NCBI RefSeq assembly: GCF_024347475.1
Contig: NZ_AP025489.1
Location: 186,001-250,000 of the forward strand
Reading direction: 5' to 3'
Length of the DNA stretch: 64,000 nt
Source: Vibrio fortis
Lineage (GTDB): Bacteria > Pseudomonadota > Gammaproteobacteria > Enterobacterales > Vibrionaceae
The position numbers and the translations under genes were made by a program. This document shows, one piece after another, positions 17,979 through 27,718 of the stretch; positions within the stretch are counted from its first letter, which is position 1, and each line of letters opens with the position of its first letter. Under the pieces are notes generated by a model. The model worked only from the letters and a program-made list of their open reading frames with translations, was not told the origin of the DNA and made no database searches.

Positions 17979-18148
17979 TTTCACTTCCTATGAGCATTAG
18001 TTCATCTGACTCTGTTAACTAAGTCATTAGAATGTATCAGAAGTTCAGAACAAGCGGTTCAGAAAACGTATAAAGTTGCTACGTGCTCACGCGAATTGAA
18101 TTTTGATCAAAACAGCGCACTCAAGATTCAGCGACTCAGAACAAATAC

Positions 18149-18913
18149 CTAAATCGCTACACACATCGGTGTATTTGAAATCGGATCGCGGAATACTTTT
18201 GCGTTCAGGTCAAAAACACCATCAAGCAATGCCTCTGTCATCACCTCGTCAGGCGAACCTTCAGCCACAACACAGCCCTTCTCCAACACTACTAAATGAT
18301 CACAATAACGGCACGCTTGATTAAGGTCGTGCAGCACCACAACCACAGTTTTACCTTTGGCATTCATTTGTTGCATCAAATTCATTAGTTCTACCTGATG
18401 CGACATGTCTAAATACGTGGTTGGCTCATCAAGCATTACGATGTCTGTATCTTGTGCTATTACCATCGCGATCCAGGCCCTCTGTCTTTGACCACCAGAT
18501 AACGATTCAACCGGCTTATCAGCATATTCAAGAACGCCTGTATCAAGCATCGCTTGTTCCACAATGGCTTGGTCGTCTATTCCTAACTTTCCCCAATGGG
18601 ATACATAAGGTGAACGACCATATTCGACCAGTTTTCTGACGGTAATACCTTCAGGACTAACTAGGATTTGTGGCAGAAGCGACAAAGAACGCGCAAGTGC
18701 TTTATCGCCATAGCTTGATAATGGTTTACCTTCAAACAGCACCTCCCCTGACATGGGTTTATTGATTCTTACTAAGGTTTTTAACAAAGTGGATTTACCA
18801 CATCCATTAGGACCAATTAACGCGGTAATTTTCCCTTTAGGGATTGAAACCGTGAGGTTTGGGATAATCGTTTGTTTGCCGTACGCGACGGATAGGTTCT
18901 GCGTTTTTAGCAT
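18149..18913 (-). CDS. pvuE: Ferric-vibrioferrin ABC transporter, ATPase subunit
   Basis: About 254 residues of the FecE/FepC class. Walker A is LIGPNGCGKSTLLK (about 30-43), the signature is ESLSGGQRQRAWIA, Walker B is DIVMLDEPTTYLDM and the switch His is in VVVLHDLNQA. It energises uptake of the ferric siderophore through PvuC-PvuD. I chose the ATG at 18913, two bases past the pvuD stop with GAGG upstream, over a TTG three codons earlier. It is the last gene of psuA-pvuABCDE. Confidence 0.93.
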   Translation of the reverse strand: MLKTQNLSVAYGKQTIIPNLTVSIPKGKITALIGPNGCGKSTLLKTLVRINKPMSGEVLFEGKPLSSYGDKALARSLSLLPQILVSPEGITVRKLVEYGRSPYVSHWGKLGIDDQAIVEQAMLDTGVLEYADKPVESLSGGQRQRAWIAMVIAQDTDIVMLDEPTTYLDMSHQVELMNLMQQMNAKGKTVVVVLHDLNQACRYCDHLVVLEKGCVVAEGSPDEVMTEALLDGVFDLNAKVFRDPISNTPMCVAI

Positions 18914-18915
18914 GG

Positions 18916-19887
18916 TTACCAACCTCGATAACGATAAAGAAGGAAAATGAAATAAGGTGCGCCAATCACTGATGTAAGCACGCCAGCAGGCAGTTCGATA
19001 GGAGGGTTCAAACCTCGAGCAAGCACATCAGCACAGGTCACTAAAGTGGCCCCCAGCAAAGCAGATGCAGGGATTAGTAACTTGTGATTATGCCCGAAAA
19101 GCAAACGCGCTAAGTGCGGCGCCAATAGCCCAACGAAACTGATTGTACCGGCTACTGACACGCTGACACTCGCGATTAACACAGCGGCCAACAGAGCGAG
19201 AACCTGAATCTGTTTTGGCTTGATACCCAGTGTAGTCGCACTCTCCTGACCAAGCCCCAACACGTCTAATCGCCAAGCAAGCCATAGTGCTATTGGCACT
19301 AGTAGAACCAACGCACCCCAAATAAATGGCACTTGCTGCCAGTTCCTGCCCCAAAGACTACCTGTTAGCCACACCATGGCAGTATTGATCTCGATAGGGT
19401 TGGTGACGAGCAAGAAGTCAATGCAACTGGCAAGAAACGCACTCACGGCGATACCGATCAAAGCCAGTTTGGCCGGTGTTGGTTTAGACCACCATGCCAA
19501 CAAGGCAATCAACCCAGCCGCAAAAACGCCACCAAACATCGCAAATATAGGGAGTAAACTCACTGGTGCATTTGGAAACCAAACCAAACTCGCAGTTGCA
19601 GCGAGGCCTGCTCCAGCACTAATCCCCATTAGGTCTGGAGACGCCAAAGGGTTCCGTATCACCCCTTGTACTAACACGCCTGAAAGCCCTAACCCTGCAC
19701 CAACGCCGATGGCGAGCAGCATGCGTGGCAACCGATACTGTTGGATTACAAAATCATCACTAGAAAAAGCCATCAAATGTTCCATCACTTGAGAAATCGA
19801 GAGTGATGCTGCCCCAACAAACAGGCCAGAAAAGGCCATCAACATGAGTAGCCCAAGTAATAACCATACCTTCGCATTATGATGCAT
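18916..19887 (-). CDS. pvuD: Ferric-vibrioferrin ABC transporter, permease
   Basis: 323 residues of the BtuC/FecCD permease family, with about nine or ten membrane helices. Signatures include RLPRMLLAIGVGAGLGLSG, RNPLASPDLMGISAGAG and GTISFVGLLAPHLARLLFGH, the cytoplasmic loop contacting the ATPase. A longer frame reaches 20001, but its first 38 residues are hydrophilic and overlap pvuC. The ATG at 19887 overlaps the pvuC stop (TAATG) and has GGAAG before it, so I use that start. Translational coupling with pvuC is likely. Confidence 0.93.
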   Translation of the reverse strand: MHHNAKVWLLLGLLMLMAFSGLFVGAASLSISQVMEHLMAFSSDDFVIQQYRLPRMLLAIGVGAGLGLSGVLVQGVIRNPLASPDLMGISAGAGLAATASLVWFPNAPVSLLPIFAMFGGVFAAGLIALLAWWSKPTPAKLALIGIAVSAFLASCIDFLLVTNPIEINTAMVWLTGSLWGRNWQQVPFIWGALVLLVPIALWLAWRLDVLGLGQESATTLGIKPKQIQVLALLAAVLIASVSVSVAGTISFVGLLAPHLARLLFGHNHKLLIPASALLGATLVTCADVLARGLNPPIELPAGVLTSVIGAPYFIFLLYRYRGW

Positions 19888-20921
19888 TAAGACTTCCTTG
19901 TCGCAATGAGAATAAAACATGGTGTCCCTAGTAAAGCGGTAATGACACCAACGGGCGTTTCTGTTGGGAAAGCAATCGCTCTTGATAACGCATCTGACCA
20001 AGAAACCAACGCTGCCCCTGCCATCGCGGAAACGGGAATCAACACATGATAATTATGCCCAATCATAGGGCGAACTAAATGAGGCACTAACAATCCGACA
20101 AAGCCAATTGGTCCTGCGATAGCAACACTTGCACCCGCCAGCAAAACAATTGTCACGCCACAAATGAATCGCGTAAGACGAATATTACTGCCTAGCCCTA
20201 TAGCGACCTCTTCACCAAGCGCCAGCAAATTGAGATTGCGAGCTAGGCTCATAGCCAACCCTAGCCCCATCACTAAAGGTGGCCACAGCATTTGCCATTG
20301 CTCATCATCCACGGTAGATAATGATCCTGTAAGCCAATGCAGCACGCTATAAGCCATATCGTCTGCAAGAATCAATGCAGCTCGAGTCAACCCAATCAAT
20401 AATGCCGTAATGGCGATGCCCGCTAATACCAAGCGCAATGGGTGAGAGCGTGCAGAAAAAAAGCCGCCGAGGAGCATCACAGCACCACCGCTTAACGAGG
20501 CTCCGATAACAGCATTAAGAATTGGATTCAGTTCACTAACAACAGGCACGCTTATCGCAGCTAAAGCCATAAAACAGGCAGCTCCAGCATTAATACCAAG
20601 AATCGAGGGAGATGCGAGTGGGTTTCTGGTTAAGCCCTGCATCAGTAAACCCGCAACCGCTAGGCTCGCGCCAATCAATAACCCTGCATAGGCCCTTGGC
20701 GCTCTTAGCGTCGCCAAAATTTGATGAGTCATATTGCTCGAGTCAAACACAAGCCAATAGTCAACTAAGTCATTAAAATTCAGAGAAAAGTTGGACCATC
20801 CCAGCATAGACGCCGCATAACCAGATAGCATCAAACACAATACTAACGACGTAAATGCAGCGACTCGCCACGGCAATAATGGCAAGCTTCGCTTGCCTCG
20901 TGAGATCAACATCGGTCTCAT
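19887..20921 (-). CDS. pvuC: Ferric-vibrioferrin ABC transporter, permease
   Basis: 344 residues of the FecCD family and the partner of PvuD. Signatures are LRAPRAYAGLLIGASLAVAG, RNPLASPSILGINAGAA and GPIGFVGLLVPHLVRPMIGH. Its ATG overlaps the pvuB stop by four bases and its own stop overlaps the pvuD start, so pvuB-C-D are translated in tandem. It forms half of the inner-membrane channel. Confidence 0.93.
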   Translation of the reverse strand: MRPMLISRGKRSLPLLPWRVAAFTSLVLCLMLSGYAASMLGWSNFSLNFNDLVDYWLVFDSSNMTHQILATLRAPRAYAGLLIGASLAVAGLLMQGLTRNPLASPSILGINAGAACFMALAAISVPVVSELNPILNAVIGASLSGGAVMLLGGFFSARSHPLRLVLAGIAITALLIGLTRAALILADDMAYSVLHWLTGSLSTVDDEQWQMLWPPLVMGLGLAMSLARNLNLLALGEEVAIGLGSNIRLTRFICGVTIVLLAGASVAIAGPIGFVGLLVPHLVRPMIGHNYHVLIPVSAMAGAALVSWSDALSRAIAFPTETPVGVITALLGTPCFILIATRKS

Positions 20922-21859
20922 GAACGTTCCAAAATCTGCTCTAGATTTTTCGCCATCTGCTCAGCCGCTAACATGCCTCGATTCAATGACCAAAGTGCCG
21001 GTGAAACTTCAACAACTTGCTTATTTTTTGCTGAGGTCAATAGGTTAAATAACGGATTTTTCTGCCAGTCGTTGACCACATTAGGATGAGAATAAGCGCC
21101 TAATAATAGCCAGTCCGGATTGGTTTTTAACAATAACTCAAAACTGGTTGGTAAGTACGCCTTTTCATTCAACTCCTCAATCGGGCTCGCTATCCCTAAT
21201 GTTGTCAGTACTCCTCCGGCATATGATGCTGGGCTATGAAGCCACATTCCTTTATCTGATACGACAGCAAACTGGACGGTTTGCTTTAAAGAGAAGTGGC
21301 TTTTGAAATCGAGCATAGTTTGTTGATGCTTTTGAATTCGTTGCTCCATGGCTGATTGCTTATCAAGAGCGACACCAATCTTGAGCGCTGATTCTAGGTT
21401 TTCTTGATATGTTTCACCTCGGCTTTTTAATAATAAAGTCGGCGCAATTCGTTGTAAGTCTTGATAAACAGTACGGTGACGCTCTGCATCTGCAATGATC
21501 AAATCGGGCTTAAGAACAGCAATGGCTTCGAGGCTAGGTTGAGATCGCATACCAACCGACTGCCAAGGTTCAACCAATTCTCGCACCGCTGGAATCACAC
21601 GTGTTGAGTCATTATCATCGGCGACACCTACGGGAGAAACGCCTACCGCGGCTAACGCATCTACAAATGAGAACTCTAGAACAACGATGCGTTGCGGCGC
21701 GGTGCTAATCTCGAACTGGCCTTGCTCATCTTGGATGACTCTTGTTTTCGCCAAACTAGAGAATGAGATTAAGCACATCGCCAATACAGTGACGCTCATC
21801 CATAATCTCTTCATTACGCGAAGTGTGTTCGTCGAAACTCGTTGAAAGTCGTTTCCCAT
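20918..21859 (-). CDS. pvuB: Ferric-vibrioferrin periplasmic binding protein
   Basis: 313 residues of the FecB/FhuD-like class III binding proteins. A signal peptide with an extended n-region (hydrophobic core MSVTVLAMCLISFSSLAKT) is followed by RIVVLEFSFVDALAAVGVSPVG and LKPDLIIADAERH, typical of iron-citrate type receptors. The start at 21859 has AGAGGA nine bases upstream; an inner Met at residue 16 lacks one. It carries ferric vibrioferrin from the outer-membrane receptor to PvuCD. An 86-base gap with an imperfect hairpin (21889-21915) separates it from pvuA. Confidence 0.92.
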   Translation of the reverse strand: MGNDFQRVSTNTLRVMKRLWMSVTVLAMCLISFSSLAKTRVIQDEQGQFEISTAPQRIVVLEFSFVDALAAVGVSPVGVADDNDSTRVIPAVRELVEPWQSVGMRSQPSLEAIAVLKPDLIIADAERHRTVYQDLQRIAPTLLLKSRGETYQENLESALKIGVALDKQSAMEQRIQKHQQTMLDFKSHFSLKQTVQFAVVSDKGMWLHSPASYAGGVLTTLGIASPIEELNEKAYLPTSFELLLKTNPDWLLLGAYSHPNVVNDWQKNPLFNLLTSAKNKQVVEVSPALWSLNRGMLAAEQMAKNLEQILERS

Positions 21860-21945
21860 ATTAAATTATCCTCTAACGCTAAACCGTGAAAGTCGCCAAG
21901 AGTATTGGCGACTTTTATTCGTTATGATTTTCAATAAATTACGTA

Positions 21946-24075
21946 TTAGAACTGGTAGTTAAGATCCAAAGTATAAGAGCGCCCTGGCGCCGGATAGCGA
22001 CCAACAGGACTCGTATCAATACCTCGGAAGTAATAGTCCTCATCAAACAGGTTGTTGACCGCAAAGTTCATGCGCAGTTTGCTGCTCTCGTCCTTGTACA
22101 GATCAGAACCTAGGTTGAAGTTCCATACCATGTAGGCTGGCACTTTGCCCGTCGCACCAGTAGCATCTTCGGCGCTGGTGTTCGCATTATCAGAGTACGA
22201 CTCACTGAAGTAGTAACCAGAAAGAGTGGTATCTAACTTGCTAAACGCGTAAGTCGCGTCCCAGCTAAATTGATGTTTAGAGGTATAAGGCAGTTGATTG
22301 CCCTTGTTTGCACCCTCTTCTTCAATCGTTGCGTCTAGGTAGTTATAGCCAGCACCTAAACTAAGAGCTTGGAGTGACTCAGGAGTATAACGGCCGGAAA
22401 ATTCAACACCTTGGTGGAGTGTTTTACCAATATTGTCGAAAGTTTGGCTCGCGCTTTGCCATTGAAGCTGATCTTCAAAATCGATTCGGTAAAGCGCAAC
22501 ATTGAAGCTGGTTGAATCAAGGTTGTAACGCGCACCTAGCTCGTAGTTCCATGCAAGCTCACTGCCCTCTTCACCTTTACCGCGAATGTAAGCAATTTGC
22601 GGTGCACGTAGAGATTTCTGTGCGTTGGTGTAACCCACCCACTGCTCAGTAAGATGGTAAGCCACCGTTAGGCCTGGCAGCCACTCTGTAACTTTATTGT
22701 CCGTGCTTTCAGCGTTACCTAAATCATTAAATGCCATATCTATTGATTCATATCGAATCCCAGGTGTGACCTTTAGATCATCATTAAACAAACCTATTTC
22801 ATTACTGATATAGCCAGCAAAAGCGTCAGTGTCCAAATGCCAATCACGTGGGGTTGTGGTTGCCCCACCTGCAATCGGTGTTTGTGTAAGCTTGTAATCG
22901 ATATCTTCGTTAACGTAGCGCGCCCCAACAATCAAGTTTTGAGTCACGGAGTTACCATCAAAATAGATCGCCAATTTAGGCTCAACACCATAGACAGCAA
23001 ATTCTCGTGGTGATGTGCGAATATGGGTCGATGGCAATGACGGATCAGCCCAGTGACCACCAGCACTATTAAAGCCCCATTGGAAGAAACGCTCAGAGCG
23101 GTGACCAAATGTCAGTATCTCGAGTTCTGCGCTATCCGCAATGTTCAGATCATGTAAGTATTTTAGGCTCCAACGTGTTGATTCACCTTGGTACTCATCA
23201 TATGGTCGCTTCGATTGAGTGCGATCATTCTTGTAATCTTCTGGCGATAAGGCACCCGGCATTTGAGTATCGGCGTCGTAGCGTTGAACGAAAGCTTGTA
23301 ACTCTTGAGTATCGCTGAGTAACCACTGCAATTTCGCTTGGAAGTTTTTGACATCCGTGTCGGAGTGCTCTCGAAAACTTTCTCCTGTTAGGAAGTTACC
23401 TTCCACTTGAAGGGCCAGTGTGTCAGTAAGCCAACCGCCTGTGCGTAAATAGAGATCATTTAAAGGAGCATCACCATCTTCAAAAACAGTCAACCGGTTA
23501 CTGATTTCCGTTTGCCATTGGTGGGGAATAGGTTTCGTCACTAAGTTGATCACACCACCGACGTTATTTGGTCCGTACTGAACCGCCGCGCCACCGCGCA
23601 CAATATCAATACGATCAAGCATCGACAGCGTCGCTGGGAAGATCGACTGTCCGGTATGGCCATAAGGCGCAAGAGTCAGTGGTACACCATCCATTAGAAA
23701 CTGAGCATGACCACTTCGGCTCGCTTTCAAGCCACGTACTGAGATGTTAGGTAAAACACCGGTGCCAGTTTCATCTTGAACTTTAATACCCGGTACACTT
23801 TGAAACGCAGAATCAATAGAAAGCGCACCGGTTTTTTTAATCTGTTCATTAGTCAAAACGGTACGAGCCCCTGGATACTCTTTCACATCCTCGAGCTCTG
23901 AGTTACCTATCCAGCTACCAGTAACGACAACCGTTTCCATGGTCGTAGTTTGAGGATCTGACGTGGCAAATGCGTTTATGGAAGTCACTGAAGCGATAGC
24001 TATAGCAAGAGTACTGAGACGCAACTTCTGATGCGATTGAGTACAGGGGTTACCATCCAAATTCTGGTAAGACAT
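21946..24075 (-). CDS. pvuA: TonB-dependent ferric-vibrioferrin receptor
   Basis: 709 residues. The signal peptide ends near ...SINAFATSD, the TonB box region is METVVVTGS, and the plug domain follows (VLTNEQIKKTGALSIDSAFQ, VNLVTKPIP). The 22-strand barrel ends DLNYQF with a terminal Phe. It is closest to FecA-like receptors for citrate-type siderophores. The gene lies between psuA and pvuB, as in V. parahaemolyticus, where PvuA is a vibrioferrin receptor. A hairpin (24154-24170) without a U-run sits in the psuA-pvuA gap and may tune the relative expression. Confidence 0.92.
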   Translation of the reverse strand: MSYQNLDGNPCTQSHQKLRLSTLAIAIASVTSINAFATSDPQTTTMETVVVTGSWIGNSELEDVKEYPGARTVLTNEQIKKTGALSIDSAFQSVPGIKVQDETGTGVLPNISVRGLKASRSGHAQFLMDGVPLTLAPYGHTGQSIFPATLSMLDRIDIVRGGAAVQYGPNNVGGVINLVTKPIPHQWQTEISNRLTVFEDGDAPLNDLYLRTGGWLTDTLALQVEGNFLTGESFREHSDTDVKNFQAKLQWLLSDTQELQAFVQRYDADTQMPGALSPEDYKNDRTQSKRPYDEYQGESTRWSLKYLHDLNIADSAELEILTFGHRSERFFQWGFNSAGGHWADPSLPSTHIRTSPREFAVYGVEPKLAIYFDGNSVTQNLIVGARYVNEDIDYKLTQTPIAGGATTTPRDWHLDTDAFAGYISNEIGLFNDDLKVTPGIRYESIDMAFNDLGNAESTDNKVTEWLPGLTVAYHLTEQWVGYTNAQKSLRAPQIAYIRGKGEEGSELAWNYELGARYNLDSTSFNVALYRIDFEDQLQWQSASQTFDNIGKTLHQGVEFSGRYTPESLQALSLGAGYNYLDATIEEEGANKGNQLPYTSKHQFSWDATYAFSKLDTTLSGYYFSESYSDNANTSAEDATGATGKVPAYMVWNFNLGSDLYKDESSKLRMNFAVNNLFDEDYYFRGIDTSPVGRYPAPGRSYTLDLNYQF

Positions 24076-24228
24076 GAAAATCTCCTAAAAGGCAGGTTAA
24101 GGCCAAAGGCAGTGTCATCGATTAGATGTGTCCTTCAACCTTTCGGGCTAAGTGGCCTCAAAGTGAGGCCAAAACTGTTCGCTATTTGCTAGCAAACAAA
24201 GCAATAATGTTTAAAACTCAACTGACAT

Positions 24229-26265
24229 TTAGAACTGATAACCATAGCTGAGCATGAATTCGGCAGGAGCACCGTAACCAATCTGGTTCGTGCCAGATGT
24301 GCCATTAGTCGCACCTAGAATGTATTTCTCATCAAAGACGTTATAAACATTCGCTTGGACTTTATGACGACCCGTGGTGTAAGCCGCCATCAAATCAACC
24401 GTGGTGTAATCCCCTAATGCGACCGCTTCATTATTACCTGCATAACGATCACCGACGTATTTAACACCACCACCTAAACGCCAGTTATCATCTAACTGAT
24501 ACGTGCTCCACAGCGAGAAGAGGTGGTCAGACACATCGTTTGGTTTTTTACCTGTATCTTTATCTTCAGCATCAAGGAAACTATACCCAATCGAAATATC
24601 CCACTGCTCTGAAATCTGACCGCGAGCTTCCAGTTCGATACCTTGGTGACGCGCTTCAATCTTGCTGATCACATCCCCGTCAGTATTGGTTTGCGGTTGC
24701 TCTTGATCAATTTGGAAAACCGCAGCATTTAGCATCAATGCGCTATCCAGTAGATAAGCTTTTGCACCCACTTCTTTTAGATCGGTATGGAAGAATTCAG
24801 CCAACTTAGGGTTGATATAAATACCGGAATAAGGCAACTGCCATGAACGGGCTAAGCTTGCATACACAGACATATCATCTGTCACGCGATAGACTAGGCC
24901 ACCACGGTAGCTAACTTTGTTATCGTCAAGGTTCTCTTTTTCTGCGCCGAATTTTTGCTGTTCAAGCTCCATGGAGTCATAACGCACATTACCGATCACT
25001 GAAAGATCACCAAAGGTGTAGACATCTTGAATATATACGCCTGTCGTTGTTGTGGTGTTGTCTCGGAAAGGTTTGAAGCCTGGATCGGGTGTTGGGCCTG
25101 CGACAGGGTTGTATATATCTTTCGGTGGTAAGGTTTTGTCGCTTGCGAGCGTAAGATCGATATTGATTTGGTTGTAGTCGGCACCAATCATCATTTGGTT
25201 GGATTCGGTTTCCCAAACAAGCTCAGACTGTAATGTTGTTGTCGTTCGAGGGTCGTAACCAAAATTATTTACGGTTTGAGAGACTTGATCCCCGGTTACG
25301 GTCCCTTGTCTCGTCCCTTTTTGTTCTAACTCGATATGGTTGTATGCTGCGCGGTTTGTCCATACCCAGTCACTGTTCAAGTGCCACTCATAATTAATAC
25401 CAACGCGAATACTATCCGATTCTTGATAATCATTGGTACCGCCGTAAAAAGTACTTTCGGATACATCGACTGGTTTACCATTTTTGGATGGAACGCCACG
25501 GTAAGGCACTAATTCTTGGTGAGCATATTCAACGTCGAGATCAATAATGTGTCCATCAGAAGGCATCACTCGAATCGTTGGGGCGATAAAGAAATCGTTA
25601 GAATCCACATGATCAACATAGGAATCCGCTTGGCGGTGCTCAACGTTAATGCGTCCATTTACCTTGTCAGAAAACGCCATTGAACTGTCTAACTGGCCTA
25701 CAAATTGGCTATTGCTGCCCACACTGCCTTTAACACTTGTAAAGTTATCACCGTTAGCACGCTTAGTGACTAAATTAATAATACCACCGGCAGAACCTCG
25801 TCCATAAAGTGCACCTGCAGGCCCTTTCACCACTTCAACACGCTCGATATTCGCCAGGCTTCGGTAGGACTGTAAAGTTCCGTCGTCACGCATCCCATCT
25901 CGATACATGTCATTAAGTGCATCAAAACCACGAATAACGAATTGGTCTCGGCTGCCTTCACCTAAGGTATTATTCACACCCGCAACACCATCGAGTGCAT
26001 CCACTAAACGTACCGCGCCTCGGTCTTCCATTTCTGTCTTTGTCACCACAGAAACCGCTTGCGGAACATCCAACCATTCAACATCCGTTTTCGTTCCCGA
26101 CTGCGGCATATGCTCAGCATATCCTTCGTATTGATGACCAATAACTTGCAGTGTTTCATCCACAATAACCTGTTCTTCAGCGGTTGCAGTTGGAATGATA
26201 GTCACGCTCGTCAAGACTCCACCAATTGCTAATGCAAGCGGAGACAAGGGCAATTTCATGTTCAT
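24229..26265 (-). CDS. psuA: TonB-dependent siderophore receptor, PsuA-like
   Basis: 678 residues. The signal peptide ends near IIPTATAEE. The plug (WLDVPQAVSVVTKTEMEDRG, VKGPAGALYGRGSAGGIINLV) and a barrel ending SYGYQF are those of FhuA/FoxA-like siderophore receptors. In V. parahaemolyticus PsuA is a second vibrioferrin receptor encoded first in the psuA-pvuABCDE operon, and the order is the same here. A Fur box lies about 40 bases before the start, so iron starvation should switch on the whole uptake operon. Confidence 0.9.
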   Translation of the reverse strand: MNMKLPLSPLALAIGGVLTSVTIIPTATAEEQVIVDETLQVIGHQYEGYAEHMPQSGTKTDVEWLDVPQAVSVVTKTEMEDRGAVRLVDALDGVAGVNNTLGEGSRDQFVIRGFDALNDMYRDGMRDDGTLQSYRSLANIERVEVVKGPAGALYGRGSAGGIINLVTKRANGDNFTSVKGSVGSNSQFVGQLDSSMAFSDKVNGRINVEHRQADSYVDHVDSNDFFIAPTIRVMPSDGHIIDLDVEYAHQELVPYRGVPSKNGKPVDVSESTFYGGTNDYQESDSIRVGINYEWHLNSDWVWTNRAAYNHIELEQKGTRQGTVTGDQVSQTVNNFGYDPRTTTTLQSELVWETESNQMMIGADYNQINIDLTLASDKTLPPKDIYNPVAGPTPDPGFKPFRDNTTTTTGVYIQDVYTFGDLSVIGNVRYDSMELEQQKFGAEKENLDDNKVSYRGGLVYRVTDDMSVYASLARSWQLPYSGIYINPKLAEFFHTDLKEVGAKAYLLDSALMLNAAVFQIDQEQPQTNTDGDVISKIEARHQGIELEARGQISEQWDISIGYSFLDAEDKDTGKKPNDVSDHLFSLWSTYQLDDNWRLGGGVKYVGDRYAGNNEAVALGDYTTVDLMAAYTTGRHKVQANVYNVFDEKYILGATNGTSGTNQIGYGAPAEFMLSYGYQF

Positions 26266-26305
26266 TTACTAATTCCATTTTAGTTTACAAAATAACAACG
26301 ACGCG

Positions 26306-26324
26306 AATGAAAACAAATATCATT
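26306..26324. promoter_or_regulatory. Fur box in the psuA-pvsA divergent region
   Basis: AATGAAAACAAATATCATT agrees with 14 of 16 fixed positions of the Vibrio Fur consensus AATGANAATNATTNTCATT. It is 41 bases from the psuA start. A second, weaker site for pvsA would be expected nearer 26400, but I did not find a convincing match. Confidence 0.7.
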
Positions 26325-26506
26325 TATATTTGCAATAAATATTTTTTGATCTATATTTGCGTGGCAATATGCAACAGAGCTATTAATAGTGTTATCAATA
26401 AAAACAATAAGATAGAAAAATACTCTTCACTAAAAACAAGAAAGAGACCACTTGAAAGTAAGTTGTGAGCAGGTAACGACAACCTTTGGAAAATTAGGAA
26501 AGCTCA

Positions 26507-27718
26507 ATGAAATCTACGATTATTATCGTAAGTCATGTCGTGAATGATGCTGTCACTCACGGCTTCGTACCGACAGCAAAAGCCATGGGTCTTCACGTCA
26601 CTTTGGTCACAGATCACAAGCTCAACCATCTAAAATTGAGAAACAATGACGAGCGTTTTAGCCCAGACGCCATTCTTGAATGTGATGTATTTAATCCACT
26701 TGCACTTATCGAAACCATCACCGAACAAAATCTGAAACCTAGCGCTGTTTTTAGTAACAGTGATCACTTGCAAACCTCTACCGCCATATGCGCTCAATTC
26801 TTCGGTTTGCCAGCAAAAGATTGGACCGTAACGTTACAAGCAAAGAACAAGCACCTCACTCGCCAAGTTCTGAACGAAAAATCTTTGCCCAATGTGCAAA
26901 GTGAATTGATCTACCACGACACCGACTCTACGTTGAACTTTACGTTTCCTGTCGTCGCCAAACCCAGAGAGGGCGTGGCAAGCCTAGACGTCCAGCTTTG
27001 TAACTCTAAGATTGAACTGGAAAGTTATTGCGAGCGCTTTTGGCAGAAACACCCAACTAGCCCGATCTTGGTTGAGGATTTTTTGCAGGGACCGCTTATC
27101 ACCGTAGAAACCTTGGGAGACGGAGAAAACTTTACGGCACTTGGTGGGTTTGATGTAGATCTCTCTGAGCCTCCATTCTTTATTGAAACCGGTGCCACTT
27201 GGAATGGCGGCAACAGCACTCAATTTAAGGATGAGTGCGTCAGGCAGTTACAGGCATTTGGCGTCGGCTTTGGTGTTTGTCACAGCGAATTCATCATCAC
27301 AGAGTCAGGCCCAGTATTAGTTGAAATAAACTATCGGAGCATTGGAGATGGTAGAGAGTTCTTACTCGACAATCTAAGTGGTGGGAAATGGTTTAGCACC
27401 ATCTTAAGCTTACATCTTGGCAACAAGCTAGATCCTTCATTCCAAATAGCTGGCAGTGCAGATGTCCACTATGTTGTCGCAAAGCAGAGTGGCGTCATAG
27501 AGGGAACATCCACGTCTTTCATTCATCAAGATGGGGATATTGTCATACAGCAGCAAGTGCTCAAACACCCAGGTGATACCTTCCTACAAAGCTTTTCAAA
27601 CAAAGATTACTTGGCGCGAATTTCTATAGTGTCGCCTTCAGGACAAGCTCTAGATGCGGTTCTTCAACGCACCATTTCTCGATTCAATCTAACACCAAAC
27701 AACGAGGTGACCGCATGA
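26507..27718 (+). CDS. pvsA: Vibrioferrin biosynthesis ATP-grasp ligase
   Basis: 403 residues with the ATP-grasp fold: FPVVAKPREGVASLDV binds nucleotide, and VLVEINYRSIGDGREF carries the Mg-binding Glu and Asn. In vibrioferrin synthesis this ligase builds an amide between pathway intermediates (alanine, ethanolamine and citrate/2-oxoglutarate units are joined by PvsA, PvsB and PvsD). It is the first gene of pvsABCDE, divergent from psuA, with its stop overlapping the pvsB ATG. Assignment rests on the complete gene order as well as on motifs. Confidence 0.92.
   Translation: MKSTIIIVSHVVNDAVTHGFVPTAKAMGLHVTLVTDHKLNHLKLRNNDERFSPDAILECDVFNPLALIETITEQNLKPSAVFSNSDHLQTSTAICAQFFGLPAKDWTVTLQAKNKHLTRQVLNEKSLPNVQSELIYHDTDSTLNFTFPVVAKPREGVASLDVQLCNSKIELESYCERFWQKHPTSPILVEDFLQGPLITVETLGDGENFTALGGFDVDLSEPPFFIETGATWNGGNSTQFKDECVRQLQAFGVGFGVCHSEFIITESGPVLVEINYRSIGDGREFLLDNLSGGKWFSTILSLHLGNKLDPSFQIAGSADVHYVVAKQSGVIEGTSTSFIHQDGDIVIQQQVLKHPGDTFLQSFSNKDYLARISIVSPSGQALDAVLQRTISRFNLTPNNEVTA

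Noticed and set aside
19376..19792. A 138-codon antisense frame inside pvuD
   Set aside because: PvuD has full family signatures and coupled starts on the other strand.
24154..24170. A terminator between psuA and pvuA
   Set aside because: The stem is good but lacks a U-run on the transcribed strand; a processing or attenuating hairpin is as likely.
26340..26470. A second Fur box for pvsA
   Set aside because: Expected from the known regulation of pvs genes, but no stretch here matched the consensus clearly better than background AT-rich sequence.
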